The notes: generated by a model not told the origin, from the sequence alone. 61,597 bases of DNA from Clostridiales bacterium (GCA_017962145.1 JAGCVX010000033.1:1-61597), one strand, 5' to 3'; counted from the first letter of the stretch, positions 34,272-42,106 are shown. Numbers and translations: made by a program.

Positions 34272-35468
34272 ATGAAACTGTTTTTATGCGGTGGCGGATG
34301 CGGCGAGCAAACGGAAGATGTCATGAAAGTATTTAACTCGGTCATCGACCACGAAAGACCGATCCTTTATATCCCGCTTGCCATGGATGAAAAAGAGCAT
34401 ACCTATGACGACTGCTATGAATGGGTCAAAGGAGAGCTGGCTGCAGTGGACGTACCGTCGATCGATATGGTCCGTTCCTACGAAGAACTGGCGGCGAAGA
34501 ATCTGTCTGACTATAGCGCGCTCTTTATCGGCGGAGGAAATACCTTTGAGCTTTTGAAAGGCATCAAGGACAGTGGTGCATTTGCCAAGATGAAAGAATA
34601 TATCCGAAACGACGGCGTCGTATTCGGAGGCTCGGCGGGGGCGATCATCTTCGGAAAAGACATCATGCCGGCGATCGCGATGGATCCGAACGACTGTAAT
34701 CTTCAGGATACTGCTGGATTCAATGTCCTGGACGACTGTTCGATCTTTGCGCATTACACCAACGAGTGGAATCTGGAAGCACATGTGCGCTTTACGGAAT
34801 TTCTGGAGAAGTATTCTTCCGAAAACGCGGCAGTATATGCTTTGCCTGAAGAAGATACGATCTTCATTGACGGAACCCAGGTCCAGGTGATCGGTGACAG
34901 ACCGTACTACTTCTTTGAAAACGGTAGCCGCGAAAAGAAGATGGTGGAGCTTCGAAATGAACTTAAGGATAATGAGTGGCCCTTAGAATACATTGATCAC
35001 GATCGATGGATTGCGCGTGGTATCGTTTTCGACGAGGATGGCAACTTCTATTTCGTCCGTGCCGAGCGTGATGATCTCTTCGGAAAAGCAACCATGATCG
35101 AGACTCCCGGTGGTGGAGTGGAGAAAGGTGAGGACCTGAACATGGCGATCCGCCGTGAACTCAGTGAAGAACTGGGTGTCGAGGTGGATGTGATCTGTAA
35201 GATCGGTCTGGTCAGCGATTACTACAACGTCATCCACAGACATAACCTGAGCAACTATTTCCTTTGCAAGGTGAAGTCTTTCGGCGATAAGCACCTGACC
35301 GAAGATGAGATCAACGACTTCCATCTTTCTACGTTGAAGATGAGCTTTGATGAGGCAGTTGCCGAGTATGAAAAGAGAAGAGAAACACCGATCGGAAGAC
35401 TGGTGGCAAACCGTGAGCTTCCGGTACTGAAGAGAGCCAAGAAGATTATCGCGACTTGTGAATTGTAG
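34272..35468 (+). CDS. Peptidase E (S51)-like domain fused to Nudix hydrolase
   Basis: 398 residues in one frame. Residues 1-205 match the S51 peptidase E/cyanophycinase fold: GGGNTFELL, then nucleophile Ser121 in FGGSAGAII. Residues about 225-390 are a Nudix hydrolase with a perfect Nudix box (G-x5-E-x7-R-E-x-x-E-E-x-G) at about 280-302, within TPGGGVEKGE and RRELSEELG. No internal binding site separates them. S51 members cleave Asp-X dipeptides or isoaspartyl bonds; Nudix enzymes split nucleoside diphosphate-X. The combined substrate is unknown, perhaps a nucleotide-peptide or damaged metabolite (inference). Confidence 0.88.
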   Translation: MKLFLCGGGCGEQTEDVMKVFNSVIDHERPILYIPLAMDEKEHTYDDCYEWVKGELAAVDVPSIDMVRSYEELAAKNLSDYSALFIGGGNTFELLKGIKDSGAFAKMKEYIRNDGVVFGGSAGAIIFGKDIMPAIAMDPNDCNLQDTAGFNVLDDCSIFAHYTNEWNLEAHVRFTEFLEKYSSENAAVYALPEEDTIFIDGTQVQVIGDRPYYFFENGSREKKMVELRNELKDNEWPLEYIDHDRWIARGIVFDEDGNFYFVRAERDDLFGKATMIETPGGGVEKGEDLNMAIRRELSEELGVEVDVICKIGLVSDYYNVIHRHNLSNYFLCKVKSFGDKHLTEDEINDFHLSTLKMSFDEAVAEYEKRRETPIGRLVANRELPVLKRAKKIIATCEL

Positions 35469-35490
35469 AATATATCAGGAGAAAAAAACG

Positions 35491-36432
35491 ATGTATTTTG
35501 ATGAACTGAAACTGGGCATGACAGTCGATACGGCACCGGCGGTGATCGAGAAAGAGAAGATGCTGGCATTTGCTCGGGAATACGATAATATCCCGCTTCA
35601 CGTGGATGAGGAATATGCGAAGACGACCCATTTCGGGAGAATCATCGCGCCGGGCGTCATGTCCTTTATGGCGGTATGGGCGAAGTATCTGGATGTGGCT
35701 TTCTTTGAAGATGCGCTTCTGGCCGGAAAGTCTTCCAAGATCGAGTGGATGAAACCCGTGTTTGCGGAGGATGTCCTGACCGGTAAAGCAACCATCACGA
35801 ATTTAGTTCAAAGAAGCGAGAAGAATGGTCTGGTGGAGCTGACGATCGAAGTATATAACCAAGACGGCGAGCATGTCATGACCAATGTGACAGAGGCCGT
35901 TGTGAAGTGTAGAAAGAGGATCCTGGAGACCGAAAGGCTTTTCCTTCGTGAGATGACGATGAGCGATCTGGATGCACTCTATGCGGTGCTCGGCGATCCG
36001 GACATCATGCAGCACTATCCCTATTCCTTCGATGAGGAGCGTGTACGTGCGTGGATCGAGCGCAACATGAACCGTTACCATGACAATGGTTTCGGACTTT
36101 GGGCCGTATGTTTGAAAGAGAGCGGTGAGATGATCGGTGACTGCGGTCTGACACTTCAGAATATCGAAGGCGAGATGCTGCCGGAGATCGGATACCATAT
36201 CCGTAAAGACCAGCAACGTAAAGGATATGCAAAAGAGGCGGCAGCCGCGGTGCGTGACTGGGCCTTCGCCAATACGGAGTATCCGGCTCTTTATTCCTAC
36301 TGCAAATACACCAACGAGGGTTCTTTTAAAACTGCCGAATCCATCGGCATGCATTTCGAAAAAGAGTACCCGGATGAAGCTAATAAGATCACCCATGTTT
36401 CGGTGATCCGAAGAGAAGATATGGAGAAATAA
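35491..36432 (+). CDS. MaoC-like hotdog dehydratase fused to GNAT acetyltransferase
   Basis: 313 residues from ATG 35491 (AGGAGA upstream). Residues 1-140 are a MaoC/R-hydratase hotdog with Asp32-x4-His37-x-Asp39 (YDNIPLHVDE) and FGRIIAPGVMSF, as in enoyl-CoA hydratases. Residues about 148-313 are a RimJ/RimL-type GNAT: ILETERLFLREMTMSDLDAL and EIGYHIRKDQQRKGYAKEA with the acetyl-CoA loop. Both use CoA thioesters, so a fused enzyme acting on an acyl-CoA and then an amine is conceivable (inference). Downstream spacing is 1 base to the next gene. Confidence 0.87.
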   Translation: MYFDELKLGMTVDTAPAVIEKEKMLAFAREYDNIPLHVDEEYAKTTHFGRIIAPGVMSFMAVWAKYLDVAFFEDALLAGKSSKIEWMKPVFAEDVLTGKATITNLVQRSEKNGLVELTIEVYNQDGEHVMTNVTEAVVKCRKRILETERLFLREMTMSDLDALYAVLGDPDIMQHYPYSFDEERVRAWIERNMNRYHDNGFGLWAVCLKESGEMIGDCGLTLQNIEGEMLPEIGYHIRKDQQRKGYAKEAAAAVRDWAFANTEYPALYSYCKYTNEGSFKTAESIGMHFEKEYPDEANKITHVSVIRREDMEK

Positions 36433-36433
36433 G

Positions 36434-37267
36434 ATGGATCTGAAAATCGGACTATTACAGCTTGTCCCGGAGGACACGCTGGACAAACAATTAAATAAGG
36501 GCATCGAAGCGTGCCGAAGGGCCAAGGAGATGGGCGCAGACGTGGCGCTTTTTCCGGAGATGTGGAGCGACGGCTATGCGCTTCCTCAGAATGAAGCAGC
36601 GTTAAGAGCACTGGCGATTCCCGCGGATAGTGCATTTGTAAAGGCATTTCAAGCATTGGCAAAAGAACTGGACATGGCGATCGGCATCACACTTCTTGAA
36701 TGCCACGAACCTAAGCCCCGAAATTCCGTGATCTTCTTCGACCGTAAAGGCGACGAGATCCTTCATTACTCAAAGGTGCACACCTGCGCATTTGACCTCG
36801 AAAAAGTACTGGAGCCCGGTGAGGATTTTTATGTGGCGGATCTGGATTTCGGAAGAGGCGTGGTAAAGATCGGTTCCATGATCTGCTTCGACAGAGAGTT
36901 CCCGGAGAGCGCTCGTATCCTGATGCTGAAGGGCGCGGAAGTGATCCTGCATCCGAATGCCTGCCCGATGGAGATCAACCGTCTGGCGGCGCTGAGAAGC
37001 CGTGCCTATGAGAATATGGTGGCGGTTGCGACCTGCAACTATGCCGAGGGACAACCGGACTGCAACGGTCACTCCGCTGTATTTGACGGCGTGCCGTGGA
37101 AGAGAGACGAGCCCGGTGTGCGGGATATGTGCGTGCTGGAAGCACCCGGTGAGGAAGGCGTGTATGTAGCTACGATCGATCTGGATGCACTGCGCTTTCA
37201 TAGAGACCATGACGTAATGGGCGATAAATACCGTCACCCGGAAAAGTATGACATCCTGACGAGGTAA
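36434..37267 (+). CDS. Carbon-nitrogen hydrolase (nitrilase superfamily), second copy
   Basis: 277 residues. The triad is Glu42 (LFPEMWSDGY), Lys114 (YSKVHTC) and Cys151 (MICFDREFPESAR). The pattern resembles N-carbamoyl-D-amino acid and omega-amidase-like members. It shares only fold-level likeness with the gene at 12701, so the two are not a recent duplication. It starts 1 base after the MaoC-GNAT stop and is followed after 3 bases by another GNAT gene, so it is operonic. Confidence 0.92.
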   Translation: MDLKIGLLQLVPEDTLDKQLNKGIEACRRAKEMGADVALFPEMWSDGYALPQNEAALRALAIPADSAFVKAFQALAKELDMAIGITLLECHEPKPRNSVIFFDRKGDEILHYSKVHTCAFDLEKVLEPGEDFYVADLDFGRGVVKIGSMICFDREFPESARILMLKGAEVILHPNACPMEINRLAALRSRAYENMVAVATCNYAEGQPDCNGHSAVFDGVPWKRDEPGVRDMCVLEAPGEEGVYVATIDLDALRFHRDHDVMGDKYRHPEKYDILTR

Positions 37268-37270
37268 GAA

Positions 37271-37801
37271 ATGATGAAAACGCCGGAACTACAGACAGAG
37301 CGACTCCTTCTTCGCCCGATCCGAAAAGAGGATACGGACGAGATCTTCCGCTGCTGGATGCATGATCCGGATGTTTCGCGATACATGATGTGGACTGCGG
37401 GCGATATCGAGTTTGCGAAAGAATTTGTAGAATTCGAACTTGGTAATATCGAACGTGATGACTGGTACCGCTGGATCATCGAAGACAAAGAAGGTACCAT
37501 CGTCGGCGCGTGCCTTTTGTACTTTGACGAAGAGTTCGATTCGTGGGATATCTCCTATAACCTCGGAAAGAAATACTGGGGTAAAGGCTTCATGACAGAA
37601 GCCATGAAGAAAGTGATCGAGTTTGCATTTGAAACACTGAAGGCAGAGGGGATCATTGCATTTCACGCAGTGGAAAATCCTGCATCCGGAAACGTCATCC
37701 GAAAACTTGGTTTCCAGTACGAAAAGGATATCCCGTTCGAGTGCTCGATCGGTAATACGACCGCGCATTTTTACAGATTGAAAAACACATTAGAGGAATG
37801 A
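37271..37801 (+). CDS. GNAT acetyltransferase (RimJ/RimL type)
   Basis: 176 residues. LQTERLLLRPIRKEDTDEIF is the RimJ/RimL start; ISYNLGKKYWGKGFMTEAMK supplies the acetyl-CoA loop (W-G-K-G-F); NPASGNVIRKLGFQYEKD is the C-terminal signature. Close spacing on both sides (3 bases) links it with the amidohydrolase upstream and the phosphotransferase downstream. Confidence 0.9.
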   Translation: MMKTPELQTERLLLRPIRKEDTDEIFRCWMHDPDVSRYMMWTAGDIEFAKEFVEFELGNIERDDWYRWIIEDKEGTIVGACLLYFDEEFDSWDISYNLGKKYWGKGFMTEAMKKVIEFAFETLKAEGIIAFHAVENPASGNVIRKLGFQYEKDIPFECSIGNTTAHFYRLKNTLEE

Positions 37802-37804
37802 AAA

Positions 37805-38599
37805 ATGAAAGACATAAAACTGCCTGAAAGCATCCGGAAGATGATTGAAGGAAAGACTTACACTGTAGATGATATGGGCAAATCCGGATCGAAGATCCTG
37901 ATCTTTGACGATATGGTGTTAAAGATCGTGAAGTTCCGGGAGAGAAACGAAGATGTGGTCAAGCTGATGCGATGGCTGGAGGGAAAAGTGCCGGCCCCTC
38001 GCGTGCTTGCGTACGAAAGAGAAGACGAGTATCAGTATCTGCTCATGAGCAAAGTGAAAGGCAGCATGAGCTGTGATCCTTACTACATGAACCGCCCGAA
38101 AGAAATGATCCGTGCTCTGGCGGATGGCATGAAATTTCTCTGGAGCGTGGATATTTCCGATTGCCCGAGAATGATGGATCTGGATGCAGAACTGAAAGAA
38201 GCAAGAGTTCGTGTAGAGAATAATGATGTGGATACCAGTGACGCGGAACCGGAGACATACGGTGAAGGTGGATTCAAGGATCCGGAGGATCTTCTTTCCT
38301 GGCTGGAGACCCATCGCCCAAGTTGCGAGATGGTGCTTTCCCATGGAGATTACTGTCTGCCGAATGTGTTTATCGAGGACGGAAAGTTCTGTGGCTTTAT
38401 CGATCTTCCGGAGGCAGGTGTTGCGGATAAGTGGAGAGATATCGCCCTTTGCTACCGAAGCCTGAAACATAACGCAGAAGGAACTTTCGGCGGGGCTGTG
38501 TATCCCGATATCGATCCGAACATGCTTTTTACTGAACTTGGGATCGAGCCGGACTGGGACAAGATCAATTACTACATTCTGCTCGATGAACTTTTTTGA
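37805..38599 (+). CDS. APH(3')-III-like aminoglycoside phosphotransferase homologue
   Basis: 264 residues, the same length as enterococcal/staphylococcal APH(3')-IIIa and similar along the whole chain: WLEGKVPAPRVL, SVDISDCP, SHGD...N..FIEDGK..GFIDL with catalytic Asp182, Asn187 and Mg-binding Asp200, ADKWRDIA, and the same end ILLDELF (Glu262 and Phe264 line the drug site in APH(3')-IIIa). Lys40 fits the ATP lysine. It would phosphorylate the 3'-hydroxyl of kanamycin-type drugs if active. It sits within an ordinary chromosomal operon with native-looking codons, with no mobile element adjacent, so it may be an ancestral or proto-resistance relative. Activity is not provable from sequence. Confidence 0.85.
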   Translation: MKDIKLPESIRKMIEGKTYTVDDMGKSGSKILIFDDMVLKIVKFRERNEDVVKLMRWLEGKVPAPRVLAYEREDEYQYLLMSKVKGSMSCDPYYMNRPKEMIRALADGMKFLWSVDISDCPRMMDLDAELKEARVRVENNDVDTSDAEPETYGEGGFKDPEDLLSWLETHRPSCEMVLSHGDYCLPNVFIEDGKFCGFIDLPEAGVADKWRDIALCYRSLKHNAEGTFGGAVYPDIDPNMLFTELGIEPDWDKINYYILLDELF

Positions 38600-38611
38600 G
38601 GAGACGACTTC

Positions 38612-38762
38612 ATGGAAGAGACAAAAGAAAAAAGAAATCTAAAGGTGATCAATCGTGATGTGCTGAAAAGGAAGCTCTTCGAAGTTTTCTAAGTGGATCT
38701 TCTATATATTCTATCCGGCACATCTGCTTCTGGTATTTGCCATCAAGATGTTTCTGAAGTGA
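38612..38762 (+). pseudogene. Remnant of a TraX-like membrane protein gene
   Basis: A GAGGAGA-led 26-codon frame (38612-38692; RNLKVINRDVLK) ends in TAA. One base out of phase, a second frame (38688-38762) encodes SKWIFYIFYPAHLLLVFAIK, very like the C-terminal end of TraX-family acetylases/membrane proteins (K-W-x-F-Y-x-F-Y-P-x-H-L). The first part may be the N-terminus of the same family. This looks like a gene whose middle was deleted and whose ends were fused out of frame. The TraX end is a fairly firm match; the start is less sure. Confidence 0.55.
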
Positions 38763-38802
38763 GTTTTATACTAGAAAGAGCATGATTTCATAGTGCCTCT
38801 CC

Positions 38803-38811
38803 TGCTATAAT
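38803..38811 (+). promoter_or_regulatory. Extended -10 promoter
   Basis: TGCTATAAT, a consensus -10 (TATAAT) with the extended TGn, 25 bases before the ATG at 38836. The -35 region (TGATTT near 38783) is weak. Confidence 0.6.
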
Positions 38812-38835
38812 CGCCTTAGATATGAGGTGAGAAAA

Positions 38836-39201
38836 ATGGATCTGATTCGATATTTTAGAGCAAAAGAGGGATGCACTATGAATATGCGAGAAGCACTGGA
38901 TGCGATTGTTGCTTCCTGTGATCTGATCAACCGCACATTCGATAATTTCTGGGTGTGCTATGACGACTATCTTACGGATGAGATCACAAAAGAAGAAGCT
39001 GAAGAGTTCGGCCTTTTAGATCGAAATTCCGTAGAAGCCAGATTGAATGGCTATGCGTTCTGCGTAACCGATAAATATGGATGCGATCTTCTGAAAGTCT
39101 ATCTGGATGTATATAAAAAGAAACAAACTTCTCAGTTTGCGAGATATGTATGTATCTATACTACAGACGGACAGATCATCGACGACATTTTCAGTATCTG
39201 A
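38836..39201 (+). CDS. Hypothetical protein
   Basis: 121 residues from ATG 38836 (GAGGTGAG upstream). No signal or membrane helix. Acidic and aromatic-rich (FDNFWVCYDDYLTDEITKEE), with a strand-rich C-terminal half (RLNGYAFCVTD, ARYVCIYTTDGQIIDD). The fold could be a small alpha/beta immunity-like or SMI1-like domain, but I have no firm match. It has its own promoter and a hairpin after its stop, so it is transcribed alone. Confidence 0.65.
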   Translation: MDLIRYFRAKEGCTMNMREALDAIVASCDLINRTFDNFWVCYDDYLTDEITKEEAEEFGLLDRNSVEARLNGYAFCVTDKYGCDLLKVYLDVYKKKQTSQFARYVCIYTTDGQIIDDIFSI

Positions 39202-39203
39202 TG

Positions 39204-39225
39204 CTCCTTCCGGGTTGGGAAGGAG
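39204..39225 (+). other. Perfect hairpin after the hypothetical gene
   Basis: CTCCTTCC (39204-39211) pairs with GGAAGGAG (39218-39225) around GGGTTG. It lies just past the stop at 39201. No U-tract follows, so it is more likely a transcript-end stabiliser or weak terminator. The right arm contains an AAGGAG Shine-Dalgarno-like core, hidden by the stem and 45 bases before the next ATG. Confidence 0.55.
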
Positions 39226-39269
39226 TATCATGAATAAATGGAAACACAAACTGCAGGGAGAAAGAAACA

Positions 39270-39785
39270 ATGAGTGAACTTACGATCCGAGACGCGAGAA
39301 AAGAAGACGCGAAGAGACTTTTGGAGATCTATTCTCACTATGTTTTACGAACAGCGGTCTCTTTTGAGTATGACGTTCCTTCGGAGGAAGAGTTTTCGCA
39401 GCGGATCGAGACGATCAGCGCCAAGTATCCGTATCTGGTCTGTGAGAAGGATGGAAAGATCCTCGGCTACGTGTATGCAAGCGCGTACAGTACGCGGGAA
39501 GCCTATAACTGGACGGTAGCTACATCGATCTATCTGGACAAAGATTACAGAAGACAGGGAATCGGATCTCTTCTTTACGAAGAACTGGAGAGAAGATTAA
39601 AGGAAATGGGAATCGTAAACCTTCTGGCCGGAGCGGCATACTGTGAGGAAGAAGATGAGTATCTTACCCACGACAGCTTCGAATTTCACGCAAAGAAAGG
39701 GTATACTGAAGTTGCGCACATGAAGACTGTCGGAAAGAAATTTGAAAGATGGTACGATCTTCTCTGGATGCAGAAGAAGATCTGA
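39270..39785 (+). CDS. GNAT acetyltransferase (phosphinothricin-type)
   Basis: 171 residues. Layout as in PAT/YwnH-like enzymes: IRDARKEDAKRLLEIYSHYV, the TAVSFEYDVPSEEEF segment, GYVYASAYSTREAYNWTVAT, then SIYLDKDYRRQGIGSLLYEE with motif A. Family members acetylate phosphinothricin or methionine sulfoximine. Substrate not proven here. AGGGAGA ribosome site. Confidence 0.88.
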   Translation: MSELTIRDARKEDAKRLLEIYSHYVLRTAVSFEYDVPSEEEFSQRIETISAKYPYLVCEKDGKILGYVYASAYSTREAYNWTVATSIYLDKDYRRQGIGSLLYEELERRLKEMGIVNLLAGAAYCEEEDEYLTHDSFEFHAKKGYTEVAHMKTVGKKFERWYDLLWMQKKI

Positions 39786-39800
39786 TAATCGGAGTAGAAA

Positions 39801-40136
39801 ATGAAACTGTTTAGACCGGTAGGGACAAAAGAATTAGAACTGATCGAGCAAAGCGGCTTTACGGCATTTCCGCCGAGGCTTCCGGAGCAGCCGATTTTTT
39901 ACCCTGTCCTGAATGTGGAATATGCAACCGAGATCGCGGAGAAATGGAACGCGAAACTAAATGACGACAAGAAAGGCTACGTCACGGAATTTGACGTGGA
40001 CGATGCTTTTGCTTCTCGGTATGAAGTCCATATCGTCGGTGCGTCCCATCACGCGGAGCTTTGGGTGCCTGCCGAAGAACTGGACGAGTTTAACCGCCAT
40101 ATCATCGGGAAAATCAAGGTCATCAAGGAGTTCTGA
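39801..40136 (+). CDS. Small conserved protein ("ADP-ribosylation/crystallin J1" type)
   Basis: 111 residues. The pattern FRPVGTKELELIEQSGF, AFPPRLPEQPIFYPVLN, EYATEIAEKWN and WVPAEELDEFNRHIIGKI is that of a small widespread family often labelled ADP-ribosylation/crystallin J1 despite lacking the ARH fold. I recall the family by pattern only; no activity is known. It follows the GNAT gene by 15 bases with GGAG upstream, so the two are probably co-expressed. Confidence 0.55.
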   Translation: MKLFRPVGTKELELIEQSGFTAFPPRLPEQPIFYPVLNVEYATEIAEKWNAKLNDDKKGYVTEFDVDDAFASRYEVHIVGASHHAELWVPAEELDEFNRHIIGKIKVIKEF

Positions 40137-40156
40137 AATCTTTTTTCAAAAAGGTG

Positions 40157-40187
40157 TTGACTCTGACATAATGGTAGACATTAAAGT
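40157..40187 (+). promoter_or_regulatory. MerR-type promoter with 19-bp spacer
   Basis: TTGACT (40157-40162), a 19-bp spacer and TAAAGT (40182-40187). The long spacer contains an imperfect dyad around CTGACATAATGGTAG. Over-long spacers with a central dyad are the mark of promoters activated by MerR proteins through DNA untwisting. The adjacent gene encodes such a protein, so autoregulation is likely. Confidence 0.65.
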
Positions 40188-40228
40188 AGTGATGAGCTCA
40201 AGAAAACACATCCATGGAGGTGGCATAT

Positions 40229-41032
40229 ATGCTTAAAATCGGAGATTTTTCAAAACTATCCAGAGTAAGCATCAGGATGCTTCGTCACTACGACGATATC
40301 GGTCTTTTGAAACCGGCCGAGATCGATGAGTTTACCGGATACCGTCATTACCGTGAGGATCAGCTTTTCGTTGTTGCGAGAATCACGGCACTGAAGGAAA
40401 TGGGATTTGCCCTGGCGGATATCGTACGTATCCTCGAGATCTATAACGATAAGGAAAAGCTGGACGAATTTCTAAAGGTGCGCCAGCAGGAACTGGCGGA
40501 CCTGTCGAAGGAGACGGAAAGAAAACTGATGCTTCTGGATTCAGCCAGAACGAGGCTGAGAGAGGAGCAAAACATGAATTTTAATGTAAATGTAAAGACG
40601 ATTCCTGAAAGATACGCGGCAACGGTACAAATGGTCGTACCGCACTACGAAGATGAAGGGAAACTATGGGGTATGCTTTCCGAGTGTAAAGAACCGCTTG
40701 TTCCGGCAGATCCCTGCCTTGCTGCCGCGGAATTTCTCGATAAGGAATTTAAAGAAGAGAATGTCGAGATCGCGATCTGGATGACAGTCAAAGGCGAATA
40801 TCAGGATACTGAACATGTGAAGTTTAAGACTCTTCCGGAAGTGAAGGTCGCAAGCTGCATCGTAAAGGGCAGCTACGAACAGATGGGCGACGCGATGGCA
40901 ACGGTCGCATCCTGGGTAAGTGCCAATGGCTATACGATCTCGGGACCGATGTTCAATATCTATCACGTCAGCCCGGCCCAGACACAGAATGTGGACGAGT
41001 ATGTAACAGAAGTGTGCTTCCCGGTCGCGTGA
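40229..41032 (+). CDS. MerR-family regulator with GyrI-like ligand domain
   Basis: 267 residues from ATG 40229 (GGAGGTGG upstream). The MerR winged helix is clear (LKIGDFSKLSRVSIRMLRHY, then DDIGLLKPAEIDEFTGYRHY), with the dimer helix (about 80-115) and a C-terminal GyrI/AraC-effector-type beta domain (about 125-267) for small hydrophobic or cationic ligands, as in BmrR. No efflux pump lies next to it, so its target beyond itself is unknown; the small membrane protein at 41157 is a candidate. Confidence 0.92.
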   Translation: MLKIGDFSKLSRVSIRMLRHYDDIGLLKPAEIDEFTGYRHYREDQLFVVARITALKEMGFALADIVRILEIYNDKEKLDEFLKVRQQELADLSKETERKLMLLDSARTRLREEQNMNFNVNVKTIPERYAATVQMVVPHYEDEGKLWGMLSECKEPLVPADPCLAAAEFLDKEFKEENVEIAIWMTVKGEYQDTEHVKFKTLPEVKVASCIVKGSYEQMGDAMATVASWVSANGYTISGPMFNIYHVSPAQTQNVDEYVTEVCFPVA

Positions 41033-41156
41033 GGCGTACTTAACTTTAACTTAATAAATTCTGACTATTTCTTTACTTCCCTTTAGCGATATATTTAACT
41101 GCGCCCGCTAAGATGTAGACATAAAGCAAAACGAAAACAACTTGGAGGGTACAGCA

Positions 41157-41366
41157 ATGACAAACAACACGATGACAAAAGCTAACAGAACAGAGAAGGT
41201 TTTAACAGGAAAGATGGTTACCACGATCGTTGGATACGTCGGAATGGTCGCAAGTGCACTGTTGTTCGGATGGGGATTTTATCATCACAACGGCACACAG
41301 ATGGCGATCTTCGGAATCATGGCACTGTTCTGCGGCGCAACTGCAATTGCGAACTCTAAGAAATAA
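41157..41366 (+). CDS. Small two-helix membrane protein
   Basis: 69 residues from ATG 41157 (GGAGGG upstream). Cytosolic start of about 20 polar residues, helix 1 at about 21-42 (VTTIVGYVGMVASALLFGWG), a short turn, helix 2 at about 48-63, and a basic end NSKK. No family recognised. It stands alone between a 124-base upstream gap and a terminator, so it has its own transcript. Confidence 0.7.
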   Translation: MTNNTMTKANRTEKVLTGKMVTTIVGYVGMVASALLFGWGFYHHNGTQMAIFGIMALFCGATAIANSKK

Positions 41367-41420
41367 ACAGAAAACAAGCACACTTCATATAAGTCCTTTT
41401 TTGAGTAATACGTCCTTTTG

Positions 41421-41458
41421 AAATCTCCCCGATGCGGTAAATGCACCGGGGATTTTCA
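41421..41458 (+). terminator. Terminator after the small membrane protein
   Basis: AATCTCCCCGATGC pairs with GCACCGGGGATTT (one A-C mismatch) over a short AT-rich loop, and the plus strand continues TTTTC. Placed 55 bases after the stop at 41366; also usable in the opposite direction. Confidence 0.7.
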
Positions 41459-41527
41459 TTTCCAAAAGAGAATATACAAGTGGTATATTTCCCGGATTGC
41501 CTCCCTGCGATAAAATAGGAATGTGAG

Positions 41528-41547
41528 GTTTTCGGAATGCCGAAAAC
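41528..41547 (+). promoter_or_regulatory. Perfect inverted repeat in the leader of a GNAT gene
   Basis: GTTTTCGG and CCGAAAAC form an 8-bp perfect stem with an AATG loop, 26 bases before the ATG at 41574. Probably just downstream of a GATAAA-like -10. It may be an operator or an RNA hairpin limiting translation; no evidence decides. Confidence 0.5.
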
Positions 41548-41573
41548 AGATAAACGAAAAGGTGGAAAAGACA

Positions 41574-42104
41574 ATGTTACGTTTACGACCCTATAAGCCC
41601 TGCGATGCCGAGAAGATCGCATCCTGGATCACAGACAGAAGGACCTTCAATCTTTGGGGAGGTGCCCTTTTCGGTGCATTTCCATTAACGGCGGAAGTCG
41701 TGAACGACAAATATCTCAACCATAACGGTGACTGTGTGGAAGAAGATAACTTCTATCCCATGACTGCATTTGACGAAGAAGGGGCCGTCGGACATTTCAT
41801 CATGAGATATATCAAGGGTGACAACAAGATCCTTCGTCTCGGCTGGGTCGTCGTTGATGCGTCCCGCCGCGGAAAAGGCTATGGCCGACAGATGATCGAA
41901 CTGGCTTTGAAGTATTCCTTTGAGATCCTGAAGGTAGACACCGTAACCATCGGTGTATTTGAAGTGAATACATCCGCATATAAGTGCTATCAGTCCGTTG
42001 GATTTAGAAAATCCACCATAAACGAAGATGTGATCCGAAATATCGATGGCGAAGAACTGAAGGTTCTGGAGCTGGAGATCAGTAAAGAGGAGTGGAGGGA
42101 ATAA
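41574..42104 (+). CDS. GNAT acetyltransferase
   Basis: 176 residues from ATG 41574 (AAGGTGG upstream). LRPYKPCDAEKIASWITDRR start, GWVVVDASRRGKGYGRQMIE motif A with acetyl-CoA loop, and IGVFEVNTSAYKCYQSVGFR motif B. Close to the ribosomal N-acetyltransferase-like group. It runs into the nitroreductase gene with a 2-base gap. Confidence 0.9.
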   Translation: MLRLRPYKPCDAEKIASWITDRRTFNLWGGALFGAFPLTAEVVNDKYLNHNGDCVEEDNFYPMTAFDEEGAVGHFIMRYIKGDNKILRLGWVVVDASRRGKGYGRQMIELALKYSFEILKVDTVTIGVFEVNTSAYKCYQSVGFRKSTINEDVIRNIDGEELKVLELEISKEEWRE

Positions 42105-42106
42105 GC

